DNA from: GCA-2746795 sp964643965
Lineage (GTDB): Bacteria > Chloroflexota > Anaerolineae > Promineifilales > Promineifilaceae
Reading direction: 5' to 3'
Assembly (NCBI GenBank): GCA_964643965.1
Contig: CAZXVH010000002.1
Coordinates: forward strand, 1-64,000
DNA length: 64,000 nt
Part shown: one piece after another, positions 26,521 to 33,759 of the stretch
Layout: each line of letters starts with the position of its first letter
How positions within the stretch are numbered: position 1 is the stretch's first letter
Program-made: the position numbers and the translations under genes
The notes under the pieces: model-generated
The model's input: the letters and a program-made list of their open reading frames with translations, nothing else
The model's database searches: none
What the model was told of the DNA's origin: nothing

Positions 26521-27132
26521 ATTATGGCGCGTCATCGCCAGATCGATACCGTGGGAGATGAAGGTTTCCGCAGCGCGGACCGCCTCGTTCAGGAGTTCGT
26601 CCACCAGGGGCAAATCCTCTTTACTAAAATCTTGCAGAACGTAGGCGGCGGGCGGCATATTGCCAGGCGGGCGACCAATGCCCAGGCGCATTCGGGGGAA
26701 CTCCTGGCCCAAATGGTTGCTGATGGATTTCATGCCATTGTGACCGCCTGTGCCCCCTTTTTCGCGCAGGCGAATCGTGCCCAGGGGCAAATCCAGTTCA
26801 TCGTAAATGACCAGGACATTGGCGGGCGGTATCTGGTAGTAAGCGGCCAACGGCCCCACGGCGTCGCCGCTGCGGTTCATATAAGTTTGCGGCTTAACCA
26901 GGATAACGGATTGATGGGCGTAACGGCCGTTTCCCGTCAACGCCTTGTTCTGCACTTTTCCCATACGAATCTGCCACGCCTCAGCCAACCGATCCAGCGC
27001 CATAAAGCCGACATTGTGCCGGTTGCCCTTATGCTCACGTCCCGGATTACCCAGGCCGACAATGAGAAATTTTTCCGCGTCACTCTGTTCTGCTGGCTGC
27101 TTATGAAAAAGTCGATCCCAAATATCTTGCAT
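26497..27132 (-). CDS. pth: Peptidyl-tRNA hydrolase
   Basis: This protein of about 211 aa cleaves peptidyl-tRNA released from stalled ribosomes. The family motifs are present: FLIVGLGNPGREHKGNRHNVGF with the catalytic His, KPQTYMNRSGDAV, VIYDELDLPLG with the catalytic Asp, and GTGGHNGMKSI. I place the start at the ATG at 27132. The open frame upstream (to 27180) is encoded by the heptad array and gives the low-complexity MDSGQWAVDSGQW, which is not part of the family. The C-terminus also runs into a heptad array before the stop codon, replacing the usual tail. Confidence 0.95.
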   Translation of the reverse strand: MQDIWDRLFHKQPAEQSDAEKFLIVGLGNPGREHKGNRHNVGFMALDRLAEAWQIRMGKVQNKALTGNGRYAHQSVILVKPQTYMNRSGDAVGPLAAYYQIPPANVLVIYDELDLPLGTIRLREKGGTGGHNGMKSISNHLGQEFPRMRLGIGRPPGNMPPAAYVLQDFSKEDLPLVDELLNEAVRAAETFISHGIDLAMTRHNRTVNGGQ

Positions 27133-27134
27133 GA

Positions 27135-27190
27135 TTCTTGTCCACTGTCCACTGTCCACTGCCCACTGTCCACTGTCCACTACTCACTGC
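27135..27190. repeat. Heptad array upstream of pth
   Basis: Eight 7-bp units, mostly GTCCACT, occupy the gap between pth and the upstream gene. The stop codon of that upstream gene (27184-27186) lies inside the array edge. The array is open in one frame and creates a false extension of Pth. Confidence 0.85.
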
Positions 27191-27996
27191 CTCCCCACCC
27201 AAAAGCGCTGCCACAAACGGCGGCCAATGGCTCTGAGCAGCAAATACAAGGCGAACAGGCCAAAAATAAAGCCAACCATGCCAATGCCCAGGATAAAGGC
27301 GCGGCCAAACCGGCCGGTATCGATGGCTGCCAGTTGCCCAAACAAACCACCGCCTGAATCAGTTGTTTCCTTGCTGATAACGGCCGTTTCTGGCGTCACC
27401 AATGGCCCGGGTAAAGGCGTAGCGGTGGGAAAAGGCGTCAGCGAAGGCAGCGGTCCCACCGGTTGGGAAACGGCCGTGGCTGCTAAGGTGGCTGCGGTGG
27501 GGGGGCGCGTTTCACTGCCCGTCACGGTCGGCGTGGGCGTGGGCGCCTCATTGGCGATGACCAGATCGCTGACAAAATACTCGTCGTAGTTGTAATCTGT
27601 TTTCACCACACGCAGGCGCAGTTGATAACGGCCGTCTGGAAATACCGCCGCGCCCACATCCCGCCCTATCGTCGTGTCCCAAATCGCCAACGCGCCATTG
27701 TTGACCGGCTGGCTGCCCTCGGCAAACACAATCCAATCCACCGCCGGGTTAGACAGATTGCGAAACGACAGTTCATAACGCAGATAGTCGGGATGCTGGG
27801 CTGTCCCCGTCACCACCACCACGCCGGCCACCACATCGCCCGCCGCCGGGGATGTGATACCATTGTTCGCCTGGGCTTGCGCCAGGGAAACGGCCGTTAG
27901 CAGCAGCCAAAGGCCAAAGGTTAACAAAGACAAAGCGACGGAGTGAAGGGCTGGCAGCCATTCTCGCTTTCGTTTAAGATATGGATTATTGACCAT
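27184..27996 (-). CDS. Exported protein with C-terminal membrane anchor
   Basis: This 270-aa protein has a signal peptide (about residues 16-42), an extracellular domain of about 110 residues (ITSPAAGDVVAGVVVVTGTA, then DYLRYELSFRNL) that looks like an Ig-like or bacterial surface beta-sandwich, and a Thr/Pro-rich linker (about 150-215). A transmembrane helix near residues 235-260 and a basic tail (RRLWQRFWVGRQ) follow. This is a typical layout for a cell-surface protein tethered to the membrane. The function is unknown. It lies directly upstream of pth and mfd on the same strand. The divergent gene at 28098 also encodes an envelope protein. Confidence 0.7.
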   Translation of the reverse strand: MVNNPYLKRKREWLPALHSVALSLLTFGLWLLLTAVSLAQAQANNGITSPAAGDVVAGVVVVTGTAQHPDYLRYELSFRNLSNPAVDWIVFAEGSQPVNNGALAIWDTTIGRDVGAAVFPDGRYQLRLRVVKTDYNYDEYFVSDLVIANEAPTPTPTVTGSETRPPTAATLAATAVSQPVGPLPSLTPFPTATPLPGPLVTPETAVISKETTDSGGGLFGQLAAIDTGRFGRAFILGIGMVGFIFGLFALYLLLRAIGRRLWQRFWVGRQ

Positions 27997-28097
27997 GTGA
28001 TTTTTTCAAGGTAAAACAAACGAGTTAGTCTAACACAAACACCATCTCCTGACCAAAATGGGGGCGGATTTTAATATACTCTAAACGGAAGTGATCT

Positions 28098-30014
28098 ATG
28101 ACAAATAATCGAACGACCCTTTGGCTTGGGCAGTGGCTGGCGCTCATAACAGCCGGTGTATTTATCACCGCGTGCAGCGCCACTGCCCCACCAGAAACCA
28201 GCGGCATGGAGGCTGCGCCAGCCGCCCCCACCAGCAACAGCCGTGACAGCCTATTTGGGGAAACGGCCGTTTCTGCCAGCAGTGAAACCACCCCAGACAC
28301 CCTCCCCATCCTGCCGCCAGACGGCGCCGTGGATGACAGCGGCGTGCCCGTTGGCTTCACCGAAAATGGCAATCCCTACCGCGGCCATCTCAACGCCCCG
28401 GTGGTATTGGAGGAATTCTCCGACTTTCAATGACCGTTTTGCGGCCGGTTTGCGGAGCAAACCCTCACTGAATTAGACCAAAACCAGATTATCGCTGGTG
28501 ATGTTTTATACATTTATTACGACTATCCCTTAAACAGCCATCCCCAGGCAGAAGCGGCGGCCAATGCCGCCCGCTGCGCCGGGGCCCAAAGCGCGGCTCA
28601 CTATTGGCAGATGCACGATCTCCTTTTTGCCCGCCCCCGCGACTGGAGCCACAACAAGGCCAACGAAACCTTCGTCAGCTTTGCCCAGGAAATAGGGCTG
28701 GCGGACATCGACGACTTCACCGCCTGCGTGGATGAGCTGCGTTACCTGGAGCAAGTTCGGGCAGACGCCGACTATGGCGTCAGCAAAGGCGTCACCAGCA
28801 CGCCCTCCTTCTTCATCAACGAGCAGCCCTTGATCGGAGCGCAGCCCATCGACGTCTTTAATGAAGCCATTGCCACCGTACTGGGCGGAGGTGAACTGGC
28901 AAATACACAGCCTGAAGCGCCACCGCAGCCCACACCCATCGCCGTTTCTGAAGAAGGCATGGCCGCCATGTTAGGCAGCGATGAAGCGCCCTACACCATT
29001 GTAGAATTCACCAATTACGGCTGTGACTCCTGCGCCAAACATGCCGCCGATACCCTGCCCAAAATGCAGGAATTGCTGATCGATCCCGGCCAGATTCGTT
29101 ATTTGCTCAAGGATGTGGCCGGCGACTCCGGCAGCCCGGAAGTGAAAACGGCCGCCATCGCCGCCCGCTGCGCCGGTGAACAAGACGCTTATTGGCCCAT
29201 GCACGAATCTCTGTTCGCCAACCAGACGACCTGGCTTGGCTCAGACAATGCCGAAGCTGTTTTCACCTCTTTAGCAGAGGAGTTGGCCTTAGACGCCGAC
29301 GCTTTTGCCGACTGTGTGGAGAGCGGTAAATTCGACGCCATCTTACAAACCAACGCCGGAGAAGCCCAGGAACTAGGCGTCACCGGCTTCCCCCATTTTA
29401 TTGTGGAAGGGCAGCCCCTCAGCGGCGTAGACCCCAATGCCCTGGCCATCGCCCTGGGATTGCCCATGGCTGTGCCCCTGGAGACCGCCGCCTTCGCCTT
29501 TGGCGACCCGGCAGCGCCCATCACCATTGTGGAATACACCGATTATCAATGCCCCTTCTGCACCCGTCACTTCGCCGAGACGCTGCCCCAGCTCCGGGAA
29601 AACTTTATCGACAAGGGGCTGGTGTATTACGTGATTAAGGATTTCCCATTGACCAGTATCCATCCACAAGCGGTGCTGGCCGCAACAGCGGCGCGTTGTG
29701 CCGGGGAACAAGACGCTTATCTGGAAATGCACGACAACTTGTTTACGCAGCAGGCGGAGTGGAGCGGCAATGAAGACGCCGCCGCTGTTTTTGCCGGCTA
29801 TGCCGACGAACTTGGCCTGGACGCAGCTCAGTTTGAAACCTGTTTAAACAGCGAGGAAATGCAAACGGCCGTTCTGGCTAACATGAATGAGGGGATGAGC
29901 TTTGGCGTCAGCGGCACACCCGCCTTTTTCATCAACGGCATCCTCGTTTCCGGCGCTTTGCCCTACGACAACTTTGCCCAAGGGCTGGAAGGCATGTTGG
30001 CTAACCTGGAATAG
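28098..30014 (+). CDS. Triple DsbA-like thioredoxin-fold lipoprotein; probable selenoprotein (in-frame TGA at residue 112)
   Basis: Read through one TGA, this is a 638-aa lipoprotein (lipobox ITAC|S) with three tandem DsbA-like thioredoxin domains. Active-site motifs are residues 112-115 (TGA-Pro-Phe-Cys), 309-312 (CDSC) and 485-488 (CPFC). The TGA at 28431-28433 sits where domains 2 and 3 have the catalytic Cys, giving FSDFQ-U-PFC. Frame 28434-30014 has no other stop. Each domain keeps a cis-Pro loop (STPSFFIN, GFPHFIV, GTPAFFIN). A perfect 7-bp hairpin with loop GGA lies 13 nt after the TGA, in the place of a bacterial SECIS. The protein should act outside the membrane in thiol-disulphide exchange, possibly serving the cytochrome c Cys pairs. 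The alternative is a nonsense mutation splitting the gene into 28098-28433 and a remnant from 28611. Confidence 0.75.
28447..28463 (+). promoter_or_regulatory. SECIS-like hairpin
   Basis: GGTTTGC pairs fully with GCAAACC around the 3-nt loop GGA. The loop is 20 nt downstream of the in-frame TGA, within the spacing known for bacterial SECIS elements read by SelB, and the loop starts with G as those elements do. There is no clear bulged U, so the match is structural rather than exact. Confidence 0.55.
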
Positions 30015-30030
30015 ATACGTGATGCGTTTT

Positions 30031-30066
30031 AGAGTGAACCACTCTTAAAGAATGGTTCACTCTTTT
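30031..30066 (+). terminator. Rho-independent terminator after the DsbA-like gene
   Basis: AGAGTGAACCA (30031-30041) pairs with TGGTTCACTCT (30053-30063) around an 11-nt loop, followed by TTTTC. It separates the DsbA-like gene from the methyltransferase gene. Confidence 0.85.
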
Positions 30067-30086
30067 CAACCTTTCATTCTCCCCTT

Positions 30087-31043
30087 ATGGCCCCAGAGAA
30101 AAAAGCCCGAGCGCCGCGCAACCGCACGGTAACATTGTCGGCAGCGGAACAGGCCGAGTTGAGCCAGCATCTTTTGCAATTGGACAGCCCGGTCTCGCTG
30201 GCGGCGGTGGTGAACCGCACCATCCAGCAAGATTTGTTCACCGTGCTGCCCTGGCTGCCCGCCGCCTCGGTAGACCTGCTGATAGCCGATCCGCCGTATA
30301 ACCTGAGCAAAAGCTTTAACGGCCGTTCCTTCTCCGCCACCTCTTTAGCCGACTATGAAAGCTGGCTGGCGAGCTGGCTCGTCCCTCTCAAGCGGCTGCT
30401 CAAACCGACCGCCTCGCTCTACGTCTGTGGCGATTGGCGCTCCGCGGCGGCCATTCAGCGGGTGTTGGTTGACCATTTTATGGTGCGCAACCGCATCACC
30501 TGGGAGCGGGAGAAGGGACGTGGGGCCAAAAGCAATTGGAAAAATGCTTCAGAAGACATCTGGTTTGCCACCATGTCAGACGACTACACCTTTAACGTGG
30601 ACGCAGTGAAGCTGAAGCGGACGGTGATGGCCCCTTATACCGATCCGGCTGGCGATCCCAAAGATTGGCAGGATGAGGAAAACGGCCGTTTCCGCCTGAC
30701 CCACCCTTCCAACCTGTGGACCGACCTCACCGTGCCCTTCTGGTCGATGCCGGAAAACAGCGACCACCCCACGCAGAAACCGGAAAAGCTGGCCGCCAAA
30801 CTCATCCTGGCCAGCAGCCAGGCAGGGGATGTGGTCTTTGATCCGTTCCTCGGTTCCGGTACAACGGCCGTTGTCGCCAAAAAGCTAAATCGGCGCTACC
30901 TGGGCGTGGAAATCGACGCCGAATACGCCTGCCTGGCTGAAAAAAGATTAGCCCTGGCCGAAAGCAATCCGGCCATCCAGGGTTATGTGGACGGCGTCTT
31001 TTGGGAACGGAACAGCGCCGCCCGGCAGCGCAAACAAAAATAA
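30087..31043 (+). CDS. Site-specific DNA methyltransferase (N6-adenine/N4-cytosine, beta class)
   Basis: This 318-aa DNA methyltransferase uses S-adenosylmethionine. The catalytic motif IV ADPPYN is near residue 69 and the AdoMet motif I FDPFLGSGTTAV near residue 249. Motif order IV then I marks the beta class. DPPY is more common in N6-adenine enzymes, SPPY in N4-cytosine enzymes. A short basic N-terminal extension (about residues 1-45) may help bind DNA. No restriction endonuclease gene is adjacent, so it looks like an orphan methyltransferase. The recognition sequence is unknown. It is followed after 2 bp by the HprK-like gene. Confidence 0.9.
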   Translation: MAPEKKARAPRNRTVTLSAAEQAELSQHLLQLDSPVSLAAVVNRTIQQDLFTVLPWLPAASVDLLIADPPYNLSKSFNGRSFSATSLADYESWLASWLVPLKRLLKPTASLYVCGDWRSAAAIQRVLVDHFMVRNRITWEREKGRGAKSNWKNASEDIWFATMSDDYTFNVDAVKLKRTVMAPYTDPAGDPKDWQDEENGRFRLTHPSNLWTDLTVPFWSMPENSDHPTQKPEKLAAKLILASSQAGDVVFDPFLGSGTTAVVAKKLNRRYLGVEIDAEYACLAEKRLALAESNPAIQGYVDGVFWERNSAARQRKQK

Positions 31044-31045
31044 CG

Positions 31046-32020
31046 ATGCGCATCCCATTCAACGACATCCTGGTGCAGTTTTCCAGTCCAGACGCGGCCA
31101 TAGAAGCACAGTGGGCGCGGCTGTTCGCCGGGTGGCCGTCAGCCGAAGAGGATGCTTTTATTGACATAACGCTCCATCTGGAACTGGCCGACGCCCTGCC
31201 CGCCCTGCCCGCCAGCCCCCCCTTTTTCAGCGACGCCCAACGCTATCCCGGAGAGGCCGCCATTCTGGAGGTGTACCAGGCGGAAGGGGAATGCGTCATT
31301 TTGTATTTTCTGGATGGGGCCTGGGTGAAACTGCCCTTGGCCTGGCCCGCGAATAAACCGTTAACCGCTAACGGGGTGATCACAGCGAATGTGTTGACAA
31401 ACGGCCGTTTCCTGGATGTGGTATATACCAGTTTAGCGCCCCTATTTCGCCGCTTTGGCTATTACATGGTGCATGCCTTTGCTGCGGTGAAAAACGGCCG
31501 GGGCGTTCTCATCGTGGGGCCGTCGGGCAGCGGCAAAACGACGACGGGGCTGAGTTTGGTGCTGGCCGGCTGGCAGTTGTTGAGCAACGATGTCCTGCTC
31601 ATCCAGGATTGCCCGGCCGGCATCATCGCCCACCCCACCCCGGACAACATTACCATCCGACCCTACACACTGACGCTGCTGCCGGAACTGGCCGCTTTAG
31701 CGCTACCCAATCAGCCGCTCAACCGGGGCGTAGTTTTAACGGGCAATGATCTGACAAACGGCTGTTGGGCCGCGCCGTCGCCTATCGAGCGCATTTATAT
31801 TCCGCAGGTTGAGGGGGAGAGGGAGCAGAGTGAGAAACGGCCGTTAAGCCGGGCGGTTTGTCTGGCGCAGATCATGGCCGAAAGCATCGACCGCTGGGAC
31901 GAGCCTACTCTGGAAGCACACAGCCACGCCCTGCAAAAACTGTGCCAGCAAGCCCAGGTTTACACCCTTCATTTAGGCCCAAACATGGTCACACTCCCCG
32001 ACCTGATGCGTGAAGCGTAA
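31046..32020 (+). CDS. HPr kinase-like P-loop protein
   Basis: This 324-aa protein has the HprK-like kinase fold: a variable N-terminal domain of about 140 residues, then a P-loop LIVGPSGSGKTTTG near residue 155, and SNDVLLIQ near residue 183. The C-terminal HPr-contact motif of true HprK is not evident and no PTS genes are nearby. Such stand-alone HprK-like proteins are often linked to peptide modification or unknown serine phosphorylation. The ATG at 31046 lies 2 bp after the methyltransferase stop, so the two genes are probably co-transcribed. The 3' end leads into a heptad array. Confidence 0.7.
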   Translation: MRIPFNDILVQFSSPDAAIEAQWARLFAGWPSAEEDAFIDITLHLELADALPALPASPPFFSDAQRYPGEAAILEVYQAEGECVILYFLDGAWVKLPLAWPANKPLTANGVITANVLTNGRFLDVVYTSLAPLFRRFGYYMVHAFAAVKNGRGVLIVGPSGSGKTTTGLSLVLAGWQLLSNDVLLIQDCPAGIIAHPTPDNITIRPYTLTLLPELAALALPNQPLNRGVVLTGNDLTNGCWAAPSPIERIYIPQVEGEREQSEKRPLSRAVCLAQIMAESIDRWDEPTLEAHSHALQKLCQQAQVYTLHLGPNMVTLPDLMREA

Positions 32021-32046
32021 GGCATGATGAACCGCGTACCAATTGC

Positions 32047-32111
32047 TGTCCACTGTTCACTGTCCACTGTTCACTGTCCACTCTGCTCACTGTCCACTCT
32101 GCTCACTGTCC
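32047..32111. repeat. Heptad array between convergent genes
   Basis: Seven-bp units GTCCACT and GTTCACT alternate, followed by CTGCTCACT variants. It ends directly at the stop codon of the convergent SAM methyltransferase gene. Confidence 0.85.
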
Positions 32112-32720
32112 TTAATTGCGCCGAAACCAGAACCAGGCTGAAGCCCAGGGTGGTTTGTCCTCCACCTGTGTCATACCGTGACGCACATTTTCCAGGGTGA
32201 ACTGGCGGCTGAATAGCTCATGGATGCTCTCTTCATACACGCCGCGCCCCGGCACATCAGCCGCCTCATCCCGCAAATGGGCAAACAACACGTAAAGTCC
32301 TCCCGGCCGCAGCAAACGGAGCAGGCCATCGCGGTAACGAATTAAGTCTTTGTCATTCAGAGCGTGCATACAACCCACATCCAGCGCCAGATCAAAAGGC
32401 GGCTGCAAAAAGTGCAGATCGGTGACGCGCCCCAGATGAAAGTTCACGTTGTCTGAGACGCCGGCCCGCTCGGCGCGAGAAATGGCGTCGGCCACTGCCA
32501 GGGAAATAAAATCGACCCCTACCACCTGCCAGCCATGTCGCGCCAAATAAATTGAGGAACGGCCGTAACCACAGCCCAAATCCAATGCCCGACCCGGGGA
32601 CAGTTTGTCGGTGAGGGCCATAATTTCCGGGGGCGGTAATTCATCATCCCAGGGCACACGGCCGTTTTCATACCGTTCTAACAATCTATCATAAGTTTCC
32701 TGCTCACTCATGTTTGCCAC
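32112..32720 (-). CDS. Class I SAM-dependent methyltransferase
   Basis: This methyltransferase of about 200 aa has a Rossmann fold. The AdoMet-binding motif I is ALDLGCGYGRSSIYLA near residue 40, followed by VVGVDFISLAVADA near residue 62 and LALDVGCMHAL near residue 108. It resembles TehB/thiopurine-type small-molecule methyltransferases. The first codon is GTG (32720); an ATG three codons later (32711) is equally likely. Substrate unknown. It is divergent from the DUF309 gene and convergent with the HprK-like gene. Confidence 0.85.
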   Translation of the reverse strand: MANMSEQETYDRLLERYENGRVPWDDELPPPEIMALTDKLSPGRALDLGCGYGRSSIYLARHGWQVVGVDFISLAVADAISRAERAGVSDNVNFHLGRVTDLHFLQPPFDLALDVGCMHALNDKDLIRYRDGLLRLLRPGGLYVLFAHLRDEAADVPGRGVYEESIHELFSRQFTLENVRHGMTQVEDKPPWASAWFWFRRN

Positions 32721-32805
32721 CCTGTCCTTTGTTGCTAAAAGCTATTTTTCGGCGAAAGTATAACATAAAACGGCCGTTCCTCTACCTGCCCCTGCCCATC
32801 TCTGC

Positions 32806-32811
32806 TAAAAT
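32806..32811 (+). promoter_or_regulatory. -10-like TAAAAT for a leaderless transcript
   Basis: TAAAAT ends 6 bp before the ATG at 32818, with no ribosome site between. A copy of AACGGCCGTT (32769-32778) lies upstream. No clear -35 element is seen. Confidence 0.35.
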
Positions 32812-32817
32812 CTCGCT

Positions 32818-33681
32818 ATGACAAATACGCCAGAAAGAACGCCCCTCATCGTCGGCTTTGTGTCCGACCTCATGTTCACCCCGCGCATCGCCAATGTGGC
32901 CCGCCACCTCAACTATACCGTTAAATGGATCGAATCCCCCGCTGACTTAAACGTACCGAAGGCAGATAGCCAGCCTGAAACACGCGGGGAACCGCTGCAC
33001 GGCACAGAAGGTCAGCTTTTTGAAACGCTCACCCACTGGCAGCCAGCCCTGCTGCTCTTTGATCTCAATAACCAGGCCATTCCCTGGCAGCGCTGGATAG
33101 CGCTACTCAAATCCTCAGCCGCCACTCGTCGCACCCCTATCCTCTGCTTTGGCGCCCACCAGGATGTAGCAGCCATGACGGCCGCCAAAGAGGCCGGCGC
33201 CGACGCCGTGCTGGCCCGTTCCCGCTTTACTGCGGCGATGCCCCAACTGCTGCAACAGTACGCCAAACTGCCCGATCAACAAGCCCTGGAGTTTACTTGT
33301 GAAGCGCCGCTGCCCGCTTTAGCCAGGCAAGGCATCGACAAGTTTAACGCCGGCGCCTATTACGCCTGCCATGATGATCTGGAAGAGGCGTGGAGGCAAG
33401 ACCAAACGCCAGGACGCGATTTGTATCGCGGCATTTTGCAAGTAGGCATCGCTTTGTACCAAATCAAACATGATAACTATCGGGGGGCGGTGAAAATGCT
33501 GCTGCGGGTGCGCCAATGGCTGACGCCGCTGCCAGACGCTTGTCGCGGCGTTAATGTGGACAAGCTGCGCCGCAATGCCCAGGCGATCCACGACGAATTG
33601 GCTCGTTTAGGGCCGGAAAATATGGGCGCTTTTGACTGGGAGCTTGTGGAGAAGATTGAGTACGAGAGAGATAGAGTTTAG
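32818..33681 (+). CDS. Receiver-like domain fused to DUF309
   Basis: This 287-aa protein has two parts. Residues 8-150 look like a response-regulator receiver fold (IVGFVSDLMFTPRIANVAR, ALLLFDLNNQ at the phospho-acceptor strand, then TPILCFGAHQD). The expected Asp lies in LLLFDLNN, but the acidic pair at the N-terminus is missing, so phosphorylation is doubtful. Residues 170-250 form the all-helical DUF309 domain (HDDLEEAWRQDQTPGRD, GILQVGIALYQIKHDN), whose function is unknown. The message is probably leaderless. The gene runs into a heptad array at its stop codon. Confidence 0.75.
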   Translation: MTNTPERTPLIVGFVSDLMFTPRIANVARHLNYTVKWIESPADLNVPKADSQPETRGEPLHGTEGQLFETLTHWQPALLLFDLNNQAIPWQRWIALLKSSAATRRTPILCFGAHQDVAAMTAAKEAGADAVLARSRFTAAMPQLLQQYAKLPDQQALEFTCEAPLPALARQGIDKFNAGAYYACHDDLEEAWRQDQTPGRDLYRGILQVGIALYQIKHDNYRGAVKMLLRVRQWLTPLPDACRGVNVDKLRRNAQAIHDELARLGPENMGAFDWELVEKIEYERDRV

Positions 33682-33755
33682 AGATAGAGATAGAGATAGA
33701 GGTAGAGGTTAGAGATTGGAGATTAGACGAATCGCCAATCTCCAATCTCCTGCCT
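33681..33755. repeat. Heptad/hexad array with dyad symmetry
   Basis: GAGATA and GATTGGA-type units are followed by the complementary CAATCTCCAATCTCC, so a hairpin can form between two convergent genes. The sequence matches the second insertion in dnaE (6478-6560) in unit type and order. Confidence 0.8.
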
Positions 33756-33759
33756 GGTT

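Noticed and set aside
27133..27180. N-terminal extension of Pth (MDSGQWAVDSGQW...)
   Set aside because: It is encoded by the heptad array and has no match to the family; the ATG at 27132 gives a normal Pth N-terminus.
28434..28610. Two separate genes (28098-28433 and from 28611) instead of one
   Set aside because: The bases between are open in the same frame and encode the rest of a DsbA domain including PFCGRF, so a single gene read through TGA explains the data better; a nonsense mutation remains the alternative.
30087..32020. A restriction-modification system made of the methyltransferase and its neighbour
   Set aside because: The neighbour is an HprK-like P-loop protein and not a nuclease.
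26443..32111. CRISPR array from the GTCCACT-type tandem repeats
   Set aside because: The units are 7 bp with no spacers of constant length and no cas genes; they are simple heptad arrays.
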